Positions 23,701-36,064 of a stretch of 64,000 nucleotides of DNA are shown here, piece by piece. Position 1 is the first letter of the stretch. The number at the start of each line of letters is the position of its first letter. The translations under genes and the position numbers were made by a program. The notes beneath the pieces are model-generated. The model did not search any database, was not told where the DNA came from, and saw nothing but the letters and a program-made list of their open reading frames with translations. The stretch is from NCBI GenBank assembly GCA_958510825.1, contig OY294046.1, forward strand, positions 186,001 to 250,000. The letters are read 5' to 3'. This DNA comes from Brachypterus glaber. Its lineage: Eukaryota; Arthropoda; Insecta; Coleoptera; Kateretidae.

Positions 23701-24400
23701 GTGTCATGGAGAGCCCCAAATAAGCCTATGCTTGTGCTTATTTGGGCGTTGGGCTTATTTTAACTTCGGCAGTTGTTATTATACCATTATAACAATTGTT
23801 TTTGGCGTCTTATTATTATCTGTCAAGCTGTAAACATTAAATAAAATATGTATTAAAAATGAAGTCGCATACTTTCGATGGACCAAAAGAGTTTTTTTAT
23901 GGACTCGATATGTATTTTGTCTTACTTTTGGTACAGAAACTGGTTTCTTTTACTAAAAAAAATTGTACTAAATAAATATAATTTCGAATACGGCTGTCTA
24001 AAAAATCCAAGTTATCTATTGTAATAAACTCCAAAAATTTAAAAACAACCTGCCAAATGTATGAACGATTAAAAGGCAAATAAGATGTAATGCATCTTAG
24101 CGAAATCTCGATTCGAGAAAGTCGAGCAAAGAGTGAGACAAAAAAAAGCAAGAGAAAAAAGTGCAAACGGACTGTGTAAAAGTCCGCAAATAATTATATG
24201 CCTATTGGGCTACAAGCAGTATCTCAAGCGCTTGTCAGATCCAGGGACCTTAGTGCTGCTGGGCTTTAGAAAAAAGTCGTATGTACAGTTTTTGAAAAAA
24301 ATTAACACAATTTTGACTTTTGGCAAAGCCAGAAGGACTTGTACAACTAAAAGTAAAGCTGTTTTGCATCAGTAACCCTGATAATTGTCAAATTGTAATA
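20770..24400. other. Largely single-copy intron block
   Basis: Few recognisable repeats. Includes 22080-22390, less AT-rich, with GATCGATCGGTTTTCGATCG at its left side, flagged as a possible regulatory element. ATGGAGAGCCCCAAATAAGC at 23707 recurs at 25449. No exon-like frame: 22132-22383 (+) and 22876-22541 (-) match nothing I know. Confidence 0.35.
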
Positions 24401-24401
24401 G

Positions 24402-24905
24402 TATATTAAAGTACTAGTTTCATAACACCCGTTTTTAGCGCACGAGCACAAGTTTAGAAAAAAAGCCGCTTGCGGCGAGTTTTCTAAAGTACTAGTGCGC
24501 TAAAAACGAATTATGAAACGTGTGCTTTATACTTTTTTTTCCTATTTTGCTCTAAAATTTAAAACAACTTACATTTAAATTTAGGTATTTTAGTTTTGGG
24601 TTGGCATTACAATTTTCGCTATGTTTGAAATTCATAGAAGAAACGATATTTTGATATTGGCTAATTATCCGGAAGGGAAATGCCAAAAATAAAGAGAGAG
24701 AGATATTTTGATATCTTTTATAGTCAGATCTTCGGTTTTTCACTGCAAGTAACCAATCCACAATTTAAACATGCTAAAAATTAACTTAAAATACAATTTC
24801 GTAGAAATATAAACTTAAAAGCGGTGTTATTCTGTCCTATATTGCCAATCCAAAAGAAAAAAAAGTACATAGGCCTATAAGAACAAGCAAAATGCGTGTC
24901 CATCT
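24402..24905 (-). mobile_element. TCTATTTTGCGAC hairpin element, copy 2
   Basis: Inverse orientation. Hairpin end at 24410-24525, then the AAATTTAAAACAACTTACATTT body, to GCAAAATGCGTGTCCATCTG where homology stops before the usual start. The frame beginning MDWLLAVKN inside is shared by other copies, but it degenerates differently in each and is not called a gene. Confidence 0.6.
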
Positions 24906-25469
24906 GCAGTGTCATGTTTTGGACATTTTTCTAGTTTACGAAAAGCGGTCTACAAGTCATGGTAGTGTGATCGTAATATGTCTCCTGGCCGCTCTTGTGA
25001 TGTCCTTAAACAGACTTAAAAAAAATGGGATTTTAGAAGAATCCTATTGCATATAGGGTTTTCTTCTCTAGATCAGCAGAAGCAGTATCTCTTGCAGATG
25101 TCAGAGAGTATGGACCATAGTGACCGTGCTAACGAGACCTGGTGTTCGTATCGCCACCGACGCACCGCTGGTTACGACTACCACTAATTGCTTGTAACTC
25201 CTTTCGACGAGTATGTAGCAATGTTTGTCCACTAACTGGAACTACTACTTAAGAAGATATATGGCTCCAGATCAAAGTTAAACCTTACCAATCCCAAATT
25301 ACTATACGATATGCATTCGAATTCCTTTACAACATTTTTCTCACCAGTTAAACAGAAATTATGGCCCAAATATTTTTCGTGAATAGATAGATATTTGGCC
25401 AGAAATCAAACATTAATTTCAATCTCTTGATACTCAAGATACGGAGCCATGGAGAGCCTCAAATAAGCT

Positions 25470-25795
25470 TTATCCAATACATACAGATAATAAGACAATT
25501 ACCAGCTTTATTTTAAATAGATAAACTCAATAATAACCCCCGCGTGGCTTTTACTTTATTGTGTGGATAATTATTTATTTTACCCACTCAACTGTCACTT
25601 GTCAAATTATTTTCTTGTAAATGTCATTAAAATTTTTAATAAAAATATGAATTCCAAAGCTATTTATTGGATAAAACCCTGTATGGCACTCATGGGTAAA
25701 CCGATATTGCCCTCTCGAAAATTAACCTGCTTGGCTGACGCCTTTCTCATGGGTAATATCTTACTTTACCCACTAGTACCAGAAATAACTATTAA
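25470..25795 (+). mobile_element. 330-bp TTATCCAATACATA hairpin element, copy 1
   Basis: Starts TATCCAATACATACAGATAA and ends in a hairpin where GGGTAAACCGATATTGCC pairs with GGCAATATCTTACTTTACCC, inner arms AAAATTAACCTGC / GCAGGTTAATTTT. In this copy the inner right arm is deleted, so the 93-aa frame MDNYLFYPLNCHLSNYFL... extends through; it is a by-product of the repeat. Confidence 0.7.
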
Positions 25796-28700
25796 GCTTC
25801 TGCTACTTAATTTTCATAAAAAAAGTAGGTTATTGAACACCTGATAAGTAATCTTTACATAGATATTTGATAAAATATTTCAATTTGGTATTTCTCCATT
25901 TCTGCCAACTCCCTTCTCATCATTGTTGTAGGTAGTTTTTTACATATTTGCTAAAATTTTAACAAATTCTGAGCTAAATTTACCATTAATTTTGAATATT
26001 TAATATATTTTTTTTTAGAATAATTAAATATTGTACTTGGGGAGCTTAATGTATAAGGACACTAGATTGGAACGTAAACTAGACTTTAATGATCCTAGTG
26101 CCTTTTTGTGATATCTAAAATCCGATGGTACTGGATACTGCCTATTTGGGGTGAAGAGTGCTGACATATTTAAGCACAGCATATACACTTAGGCCATCTT
26201 GATGTGCCCATTGTACTATTTCCCTTTGGTTGCAACATCTAATCCCCTAAACATCCAACCCTTTGAATGTAGATTAGATTCCTTATATGGAATTAGGGGT
26301 GGTGTTGCTTATACCAGCCATGCGATGGCATCTAGGTTTTACTTTGTGCTGACGTCACTTCAAATGGTGGTAAATTTTTTCTCTACGATCCTATTCTTGT
26401 ATATATACTCTGTGTGAACGTGTAAAAAATAAATAGCAATACAGATTTTTACTGAATAGGTAGTCCCTACCAGGTACTCTAAACAGTGCACGCTAATCGA
26501 ATGTGTAACCAATAAGGAAACATACACTTAGGTGTTCGATTAATCCTCACAACGTGATTGCCCTGCGGGTGGTAGGTAGGAATTCTTACACGTTTGCTGA
26601 AACCTACTTTTGTTTATTAAAAATATTTTTTTTAATAAATATTATGCGATGCAAAAGCTACCAATCTACAAAATATATGACACAGTATTTATAAAAAAAA
26701 AGACTTCTGACTTGCGCGATTTACGTCAAAACTTATTATTTTTGAGGTTTTCAGTTAAATTTTTGGTTCATAGTCAAGTATGTCACACTTTTTTTTTACC
26801 ATTTTTGATTCCCCCTCTCCCATGTATCAAAGTGTCACCCGGCACAGACCCCTACCCCAACGTCAGATGACGTAAAAATTTTATTTACGAAAAAAATGTT
26901 CTTTACATATTTTTATTACATTTAAAACATTTGGTTCTTTAACTTTAAATGTATAATTCAAACAAGTATATAAAATTTGAACAGATATTAATACTAAAAA
27001 AACGTTTATAATAAATAAATTTACGTTTTATATACCGGATTAAAAAAAAACTACATATTTCATACCGTAAAATTAAATGTAAACAAGACATTTTCGATAT
27101 TTTTTTTCGTAAAATAAATAAACCATCAGTTTGTAATACAAGTTAGGTTCCGTGATGTGATAATATTACATAATATGCAATGTGAATCGCTACCCCGGCC
27201 TAACACTAGGTATAAAAGTTGGGCGAAATTTTTAAAAAAGAACGTATAATTTCAAGATTTTAATTCAGAGGTAATTATTACCTATTATAGGTTTCCCCGT
27301 CACGCAGAAAGTGTACTAATGTAGTGTAATTTTAAAACATTTCAATGCACTTCTATGATATTACAGATAATCGTTATAACAGCGGTATTTTCCTTATATT
27401 ACGTATTGATTTTGATTCTAATGTCATTACCAAAATCAGATTGTTTTTAAATAACCTTTTAAATTATATAAAGTCAACTTTTATTCATTAACTTCAGAAT
27501 TTATTATTTGACGTTCCTATGACGTATGATTGTTAGATTCATTAAAACCTAAAACTAAAACTAGATAAATTTAATTCTTGACGAATTTATCAATCAAGTT
27601 TTAGTTTTTAAAAAAATCCACCAAAAACAGACGCAGTTTCAAACAGTTGAAACCTAGAAATTAATATTTCTTTAAAATTATTTTGGTGTTTCTTAAAAAT
27701 TTAAGTATTATGTGATTTCTTACATGAAATATGATTGGTTGAATTAAAAAATAAAAATAAAACGTAAAATAAAACTGATTAAATTCGCTCATTGTTAAAA
27801 CTTAATGCAATAGGTTTCACATTAAAACAAACAAAAACCAAAAATGTAAATTCGTTTAAGCTCATTTTTATGCAAAATTTTACTGCTAATTATGGTAGAA
27901 TTAATGTAATTATTTGCTTAATGAATATTAGATTTGTCGAAACAAGAAACGAACATGTTTATTAAATTTTAACGATGTTTTCAGTGGCGTGGAAAACTTA
28001 AACCCATATTTTAATTTATTTTTTCAGACTAGTAAAAAATATGAGAAATTTCCTTTAAAATAACGTTTCACACTTTAAATGTAATGCTTTGTGAGCCGAG
28101 ATATTTAAATACAAAAACTTAACTATACAACGTGATTTATGTAAGAAAACTCACTCGATTAGTCGCGTTAATATAGGCCCAAAAATCTAAAGTGTGCTCA
28201 TTGTTCAATAATGATCCAATAATCAATACAACGTATAGAATAGAAGCTCATTATCCAATTTTATAGTTTTACCTAATTTGGGTTCATAACAGAACATTAT
28301 AGGCTCTTATAATATGCACATTGATCTTTTCGGCGCACTGTTTAAAAAACGAGACGCTTGTGGAATTTTTTAACGGAAAAGTGCGTCAATAGGTACGTTA
28401 TGGTGAGAATTCCAGAATTTGGATTTGAAATGATCAAAATTTGCGTTACGTAATACTTAAACGTTCCCTAATGATCCCAACAGAACAAAAAAATCACAGA
28501 AAAATCAATAAAAATGATTTTGAAGCGAAATTAAATACAGAAAACTAATAATCTAAATGTTTTCCGCAACATTTGGTGGCCAAATACCCAAACACGTACA
28601 ATTGTACAGTTGTCATGGTTGGCGCAGTCGTTTTAAACAATTCTGTTCAACAATTTTTACTTGAGAGTGAGAATTTCGTTTTGGAAGAAGAAATGTTTCC

Positions 28701-29040
28701 GTTTCTGGTTTATGAATGAAATCCAAATTCCAAATACAAATTTTGGAATTCGCACTAAAACGTACCTAGTAGTATAATTTAGAGAGTATTTTATACTATT
28801 TTTTTCTATTTCTATTTTATATTTCTATTTTTGTAAAAAAAGACCAAAATATTAGTTTGGGGAAATTTAGATATGTTTGTAAAAACGATTAAAAAACTGT
28901 AATAAATGTGATTTTTATGTTTCTTGGCATAGATGTATCAGTTCCCAAAACAATAAGTGATGTTCGTTTGTCATGTTGACAACCTAAGAAAAAACAAATT
29001 TGCGTGTGCTTAAGTGGACGCAAAATGCCTATGATTATGA
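25795..29040. other. Largely single-copy intron block
   Basis: Long AT-rich stretch. 26285-26390 carries a GCTGACGTCACTTCAAATGG segment related to the repeat at 8646 and 10809. 28035-28115 is a half-copy of the 6015 fold-back. 28430-28473 is a solitary GGGAACGTTCAAG-family end. No credible exon. Confidence 0.35.
28430..28473. repeat. Solitary end of the GGGAACGTTCAAG MITE family
   Basis: AAATTTGCGTTACGTAATAC, TTAAACGTTCCCTAA: one inverted terminus without a visible partner. Confidence 0.5.
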
Positions 29041-29044
29041 GCTT

Positions 29045-29538
29045 TTTCTATTTTGCGACTCTTATAAGCTCATAATCACACGCATTTTGCGTGTTCTTAT
29101 AGGCCCATAAGAGGTCTGTACGTTTTGTTCTTTTGGGTTGGCAACAGACCTGGCCTATCGCTTGACGTTTTCCGTGCAAATGTCAATGTCGCTTTAAAGT
29201 TGAATTTTCTAAAAAAATTTTGTGTTCAGGTTATTTTTACCATGTTAAAATTGTGGCTTGGTTAATTGCAGTAAAAAAGAGAAGAAATGACTATAAAATA
29301 TATCAAAATATCATTTGTTCTTAGAATTTTAAACATGGTGTAAACTGTAATGCCAATTCAAAACAAAAATCCCTAAATCAGTCATCAAGTTAATTGTAAG
29401 TTTTTTTAAATTTTATTGCAAAATAGAAAAAATTGTATAAAGCACTCGCTTCATAACACGTTTTTAGCGCAAGCGGCTCGTTTTCTAAACTTGTACTCGT
29501 GCGCTAAAAACGTATATTATGAAACTAATACTCATATA
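29045..29538 (+). mobile_element. TCTATTTTGCGAC hairpin element, copy 3
   Basis: Full-length start and body. In the terminal hairpin the left inner arm (CACTAGTACTTTAGAAAACT) is deleted, so only the outer stem can form. The first 60 bp are themselves an inverted pair (CGCAAAATGCGTGTGATT...). Confidence 0.65.
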
Positions 29539-29539
29539 C

Positions 29540-31395
29540 TATAAAGTTGTTACGCTACTGGATGTTATTATGCTGATTTGAATTTCAGTCAAATAAACGT
29601 AATAATAGTGTGGATTTCAGTTTTATATGCAAGAATTATGCTGCTGCGCATATTTAATCGCTCGTAATTGAAGCAAAGTATAAAAAGTGCTTATTAACTC
29701 ACTCAATCGCTGATTATTCCTTTAGATCTAGAAATACGGTTGTTTTATAATACAGTGTGAAGGAATTAAGACGCAATTTTTGTTTTTTTTACATACCTTA
29801 ACTTTGCTTGTTTATTTGTCTGTCTTTCTTGGATCTATGGAATATGCTGTTGATTACACAGGCCCACAAAAAACATTAGTAATTAGTATTATCCAGACTA
29901 TTTAAATCACAAAATATTCAAATACTTTTTAACAGTAAACGAAAACATCCGTGTCTATATTTTCTGAATTTATTTAACGAAGTTACATAAGAAAAACCAT
30001 TATAATTTAAGACCTAAGTTTTTTATGGGTTTTTAACCACTCCAAGTTTATTTCAAGACTTTTATTTATTATGATGGCTATTTAAATATCGTTCTCTTCA
30101 AAAAATTTAAATATTAGATAATTACTACCCTTTCACATTTTTAGATATTCTGGGCGTAACTCCTATGGTCATTAGCCCCGAATATTGTACTCTAACAATT
30201 CAAGTTTCTAGTATTTTATGTTTGTTGAAGTGCAAAGGCTTTTTTATCAAAGGCATAAATATAGTTTAGAAACTTAAGAAAAGCTAAGAAAAAACCATGT
30301 AATTTCACATTTTTATTCTTAACCAAATAGGAATATATTTTTTTGTCAATATTTATTTTTCAATAAACTAGATTGACCCAAAACAGATTCTTGAGGCATA
30401 CTACAGCCAAAAGATTTTTTTTTGTTTATCTACTCGGCATACATTAAATTAAAAAAGTCACAGTCGCATTAAAGTAGCAAGTCCTTTGTGCCCTAAGATA
30501 TTTCAAGAACGCTTTGATTTAGAGAGACTTTAATAATGGACCAATTAGGAAATGTTTGGTGCGAATTTTAAGTTCTCTAGGTTAAACAGTTCTTTAAATA
30601 TCGTAGTGTAAAGTTTATTCGCGAAGGACTTGCAGTTTTGCAAAGACATAGACAAAAAGTTCAGTTCTTAGTTTAATCGTTTTATCTTTATATTAATTTT
30701 TTTTAAGCGCAAACTAGTATTTTATATCTTGTGTAATATTATCAACTATATTAATCATCAAATACCTAGTTTGTATATTTTATTTTTTACTACAGAATTT
30801 ATAGTAAAATAAGATACAGCTTCTGCTACTACATTAAATAACTTGCTACCTAACATGCTGTATTAATTTAAAATCCCTTAATTTCATATTTTTAGTATAC
30901 ATGGATATTGGATAAACATATATTATTATTAAAGTAAGAAAACTCAACAATTACCAAAAAATAATGCAGTTAGGTAACTGCAAATCTGCTTTCCGATATA
31001 TTTTTTTTTAATAGCGAAATAAGTTATTCAAACTTGTTGAGATGAAGTTAGGTTTTTTAGGCTTATGACGGTAAAAAATGTGATTTAAAGTTGGTTCTTA
31101 CCATTTATCGATTTTAATCAAACTAAGTGATCTTAATACCTGTAATGAGGTGTAGCAAAATAAAATTAACAATTTTTCTCCATAAACGTTCTGGTTTTCT
31201 AGATCGGTCGACGGATAACAGCTATTGTTTTAAAGTTTTGTTAAATTTAAATTTATTTGATAATAATAATTAGATTTATCAGTATTTAGCAAACTGTCGT
31301 GGTGTCGTTACAAATTTGTGAAATATAAAAATGCAAATTTTATACGGTCAATAAATAATATTTTTTTTAAAGGTTTCTATATTCCCTATACTTAT
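29540..31395. other. AT-rich intron block, nothing recognised
   Basis: No multicopy repeat or open frame of note. GATCGGTCGACGGATAACAG at 31203 is a GC-richer spot. Confidence 0.35.
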
Positions 31396-31930
31396 ACACG
31401 GTGTTTGAAGTCTTTTGGCGGAAATAAAGGGGATAATTCTACATCAGAAAACATGAAAAACCAGCATGCATAGGTCCGAAAACTAACCCTAAGAGAGTTA
31501 CGACCCTCTAAAATTGTACTAAAAATAAGGTTTTTATTTAATAACTCTGGTACCCTTTGAGCTAGAACGACGAGGGTTTGCATGTAAACTAGGACAATTA
31601 GTTTATGTTAATTTATTTCTTTTAATCTATCCAGAGGCGTGCCTAGACGGACGACATGTGGGAGGCATAACACAGTTTTGCCCCAAACTTTTTATGCGTA
31701 TTTTTTTGTTGGATTTTTTATAAAAAATATGGATTCCTTGAGTAAAAATACATAAAAAATGTCATATACCCTGCAGCATTAAAATTTCATTGGTGCTTTT
31801 TTTGTTTCCTATGGACGTAGCCCCCTTAGGGCTTATTTCTGGTCATATATTCCTGTGTTGGTTTTTCATGTTTTATTATGTAGAATAATCCCCTTTATTT
31901 TCCACCAAAAGACTGCAGATACCATGTATA
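31396..31930. mobile_element. Fold-back element with ACA(C/G)GGTGT ends, copy 1
   Basis: Arms ACACGGTGTTTGAAGTCTTT...GGCGGAAATAAAGGGGATAA and TTATTCTACATAATAAAACA-type complement, ending CCATGT at 31928. The shortest of the three; arms about 65 bp readily visible and further imperfect pairing inside. Confidence 0.6.
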
Positions 31931-32095
31931 AGATCAGGAATTACAGATGGCATCAGTGTACTTTAAATTTTGAATGTTTCCAATAATACACATTTTAAAG
32001 TTTTCGTTATAAAATAAAATGCTACTTTTGAACTTCTACATATCGCTAGTTAAATTATAATAATGAAAGGAATTTTAAAGGTTATATCTCCAACA

Positions 32096-33262
32096 TACAG
32101 GGTGTTCCGTGAGGAAAGGGAAATATTTAAAGAATATGCTGTATAGGTCAAAATAAGAAAAAAAGTTCCCATAAACATATGTCCACAAACGGCTCATAAG
32201 GGAGCTACGCCCCTTCAAATGGGGTACCAAAAATTTAATTTTTAATTAATAACTTAGGAACCCTTTGTGTTATAGCAACAAGGTTTTGCATGTGATCTAT
32301 TTTTAATAAGGCCTATTACCCAATGGTATTTGCATGTAGTCACTTAAACCAGGGGCGTGCGACAAGAGGGGTCTAATCACTTTTTGGCCCCAAACTTTTT
32401 TCTGTTAAAGTTTTTTGTGGGTTTATTATTGGAATAGTATTCTTTAGGTAAAAACACATTAAAAAGGTACTCTTGCTAAAATACTTTAGGATTAACCGTT
32501 TTCGAGAAAAATACAATTAAAGGCAAAATTACAAGTTTCAAGAACCAAAAATTAAACACCAAATTGTTGAAAACCAAAATTTCAATGGTGTAGGTTAACT
32601 GTACACCACAAACTAAGAAAAAAAGTTTGTATACAGGTAATTCCAAAAATCAATGATAAGGGAGTTATGGTCTCCAAAATTTTTGAAGGGTGATGGTACC
32701 TTTAAAATCGATTTTTGAACCTACATGTATAAAACTTTTTTCTTAGCTTTTGATGTAGAATCACACTGCAAAAATTAAAATTCTGGTTTTTAACATTTTA
32801 GTTTTAATTTTTGGTTCTAGAAAGGTGTAAGTTTGCCTTTAATTGTATTTTTTTCGAAAACAGTTAATCCTATGGTATTACAACAAGAGTACCTTTTTTA
32901 TGTGTTTTTACCTTGGTTATAATATTCTAAAAATAAACCCACAAAAAAGTTGAGCAGAAGAAGTTTTGGGCAAAAAAGTGATAAGACCCCCCATTACGGA
33001 CGCCCCTGGTTAAAGTAACTACATGCAAATACCATTGGCTGATAGGCTTTATAAAGCATAGATCACGTGCTAAACCTCGATGCTTTAACACAAAGGGTTC
33101 CGAAGTTATTAATAAAAAAATCGAAATTTTGGGACCCCTTTGAAGGGGCGTAGCTCCCTTAGGAGTCGTTTTTGGACATTTATTTATAAGAACTTTTTTC
33201 TTATTTTGACCTCTAGAATACATCCTTAAAATATTTCCCTTTCCTCACGGAACACCCTGTAT
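32096..33262. mobile_element. Long fold-back (near-palindromic) element, copy 2
   Basis: About 1.17 kb, nearly a full inverted repeat: ACAGGGTGTTCCGTGAGGAA at the left and TTCCTCACGGAACACCCTGT at the right, with pairing across most of the element (GGGAGCTACGCCCCTTCAAA against TTTGAAGGGGCGTAGCTCCC). TATATCTCC occurs just outside both ends. The minus-strand frame at 33223-32927 lies within one arm and is not a gene. Confidence 0.75.
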
Positions 33263-33264
33263 AT

Positions 33265-34720
33265 CTCCGCATATAAAAAGTACAATATTTAATGCACAAT
33301 GCATTTTATATAATTATAAATTATACTCTAGATCAATCAAAGAAAAATTAATGCTAATATCTGCCATTAAGTAAGGAAGAGCTAGTGTTAACTGATAGCT
33401 AAGACATAAAATTATTATAATTATAATTCTATCTTCAAGTTGCTTACATGAAGAAGAGTATAATACAGCTACTGAATTCATTTATTTAATACTTGTTTAA
33501 TTATTATTTATACTCGGGAAAATTGCAAAAGTTATAAAAAATAATGCTAATTAGCTACTGTGTATAAAAGTAACGTGGAACTTAAAACTTATTTATTGTT
33601 AAATAATCCTCAAAATTTTTGATAAACTGAGCCTGATAAATGCTATAGAATGATCTTTCAGAATTTTTGAAAAAATATATATTAAAACTTACTTGTGATC
33701 ACATTTATGAGCCGCACTTTGTTCCCAGTCACATTTCTAAAAATTTTATGTGGCATGAATTCAAACTCATTCTGTTTTTAAACTAATAAACATAATTTTT
33801 TTGAGCTACGAAACTAGATGTCATATTATGACAACAGAAAAGAGTGTACCAGTAATGCCAACCGTACGTTACTAGTGCGTAATGCTACAAGAATATTGCT
33901 CTATATGCTTATGCTGTAAATGCTAAAAATTAAAATCCATCTCTTTCAATCACATTGTCATATGAGTGCCATATGACAAGGGAACGTTCGAGTAGTACGT
34001 AACGCAAATTTTCATCATTTTGGACATTGGACATGTCACTTTTCACTGGTGGCGCCAAAACTATAGACAGCTTTCTCCAAAAACAGCCTTTTTAGCTACG
34101 GCAGGGTACCCATTTTCTGGGAATTATTTTTTCCTCCGCCCTAACTTCCACATCAAAGTTTTACCATATTATTAAAAAGTCCGCAAGGGGTCTTTAAACC
34201 GCATTCAATTCTTAAAGGTGGAATTCTAACAGCATGGAATTTATAATGCGTATTTATCAAACGTTGGCTATGAAAAAACAACTGACTATATGCCATGAGA
34301 TTAATGCGAAATTCATTAAATTAATTAATTTAAATCCTGCATCGTTGTTTTGCGTTCGCTAACCGTATTAAATTATTTAAACGATATATTAATATACTAC
34401 AAAAACAGTTAACTTTTTAACTTAATTCTGTTTAATGGACTGATTTATGCAGTTTATTTAATGCGCATAATTAATCATGGAATATGCCTTTTATACGTAG
34501 AAAGCTACGAAACCTCGGGAAAACTAAATTTTCTCTTCTTCAAAAAATGATGTAGAGAAATAAAAGAATCGGCTTTGGACTGGAGGTACCTCAGATCAGC
34601 CTTGGTAGTTCTAACAATTCTCACAGAAACAGATTTTTCGTAAATTGTTTATTATCAGATATTCTGTTCTTGAGCTCAAAAATCTTATCTTATCTTATCG
34701 TAACAGAAAATACGTGATTT
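33265..34720. other. Intron block; solitary MITE end and a homeodomain-site-rich stretch
   Basis: 33979-34030 is one end of the GGGAACGTTCAAG family (GGGAACGTTCGAGTAGTACG). 34290-34490 is single-copy and unusually rich in TAAT/ATTA cores and TTTATG-type sites. No coding frame. Confidence 0.4.
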
Positions 34721-35336
34721 ACATCGGCACTTAGTGCTACTAAGAGTGCCGATGTATTGAAATCTTCGCCGAAAAGTCAAAATCTTTGACTGGGTGTAAA
34801 CTCTTTAACTCCAATTCTACATGAGATATCGACTTTTTTGCATATTGCATATTGTTTCTTATCGTATTCCGAAGAGCTGATTAGATTTTGTGGGTAAACG
34901 ATTGGGGGTAAGGGGGTAAAAATAGGGTAAAACTCCTATTTTTAGTGTTTTTTGTTTATAATTAAGGCAATTATTATTGTATTTGGTTAATTTAGCACTT
35001 ATATAAAATATAATTTTAAATAGGTCAAAAAATATTATAAACAACGTTTTCCTAAAACGCATTGTTTTCGAGATATTGGCGTTTAAAGCAGTAAAAGGTT
35101 TTTTTAGCATATCTCACATATTTATAACCCGATTTCAAAAATTATATTTTAAATAAAAGCTCTTTTTAAGCCCTATAAAAAATGTTATATACAGATTTTT
35201 GCTAGAATATAATGTTTTAAAGATACAGAATTTAAAATCAAACAAAACACCTAGTTTGAAATTTGCAAACTAGATGGCTCTAGTGTATAATAGTGCCGAT
35301 GTTTTAACAGGGTGCTTGCAACGTTTCATCTAGTTT
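34721..35336 (+). mobile_element. Helentron/DINE-like non-autonomous element, copy 4
   Basis: Complete copy with the perfect 10-bp hairpin at 34723-34755 and CATCTAG|T at the 3' end. It lacks about 100 bp around the GTCY tract compared with copy 1, so microsatellite length is the main source of size difference. Confidence 0.65.
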
Positions 35337-35415
35337 TTATCTAGAATATTTTTTGGGGACTTTTGCAACTATAGAGCCTCAAAATTCTTTCGTTGATTTG
35401 ACTGGTCATGAGGTA

Positions 35416-35549
35416 AGGGAACGTTCAAGTATTACGTAACGCAAATTTTAATAATTTTGGACGCTATTTTCCTATACCATTAACATGGGCGTAACACTCC
35501 AAAATGACCCTCCCCCCTAGGAGCGTTACGTAATACTTGAACGTTCCCT
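35416..35549. mobile_element. MITE with AGGGAACGTTCAAG ends, short copy
   Basis: 134 bp: AGGGAACGTTCAAGTATTAC at the left and GTAATACTTGAACGTTCCCT at the right, arms about 27 bp ending GTAACGC. The interior carries CTCCCCCCTAGGAG. Flanked by TA/AA. Confidence 0.75.
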
Positions 35550-35911
35550 AAGCCTTTGTACATACATGTAAAACTCGGGCACCTTTTGTGTCGAAGTAAG
35601 GTTGGCAATAAAAGCAAAAGTGTAAAACAAGTATTTTATCCACGTAAGATCAAATAATGCTTAAACGGCGGGTTATTGCACACGGTTGATGTCCAGATAA
35701 AGCTTTACCAAATAAGTTCATAATTACTCCGCAATTAATAATTGGGTGTATCCACTACAAAAGGTGCCAAGTGACCGGCTACTGTTTGGGAGATTTTAAT
35801 ATACCTGCATACAAACATTATGTAATTATTAATGTAATCGTTTAAAAGTTTTAAATTTAAACCCAAACCTATTTAAAAATCGTGGAATTACAAATTATAA
35901 TCAACTCTATG

Positions 35912-36062
35912 TAAGTGCCTATTCATAAGCTCGCATAAGAACATAAAACATAACAATGCGATGCCGTGATTGGCTTGATGGGCCGCCATGTATCTTGTAA
36001 GCCAATCACGGCATCGATTTCTTATGTTTTATGTTCTTATGCAAGCTTCTGGATATGCCTTA
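35912..36062. mobile_element. 150-bp fold-back MITE (GCATAAGAACATAAAACATA), copy 1
   Basis: Arms GCATAAGAACATAAAACATA and TTATGTTTTATGTTCTTATGC enclose GCGATGCCGTGATTGGCTT / AAGCCAATCACGGCATCG. A second copy is at 56344-56494. Confidence 0.8.
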
Positions 36063-36064
36063 AA

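Noticed and set aside
25563..25844. Frame MDNYLFYPLNCHLSNYFL... (also at 42737-42504)
   Set aside because: Produced by the 330-bp hairpin element. The other copies carry stops or deletions, and the C-terminus changes with hairpin arm loss.
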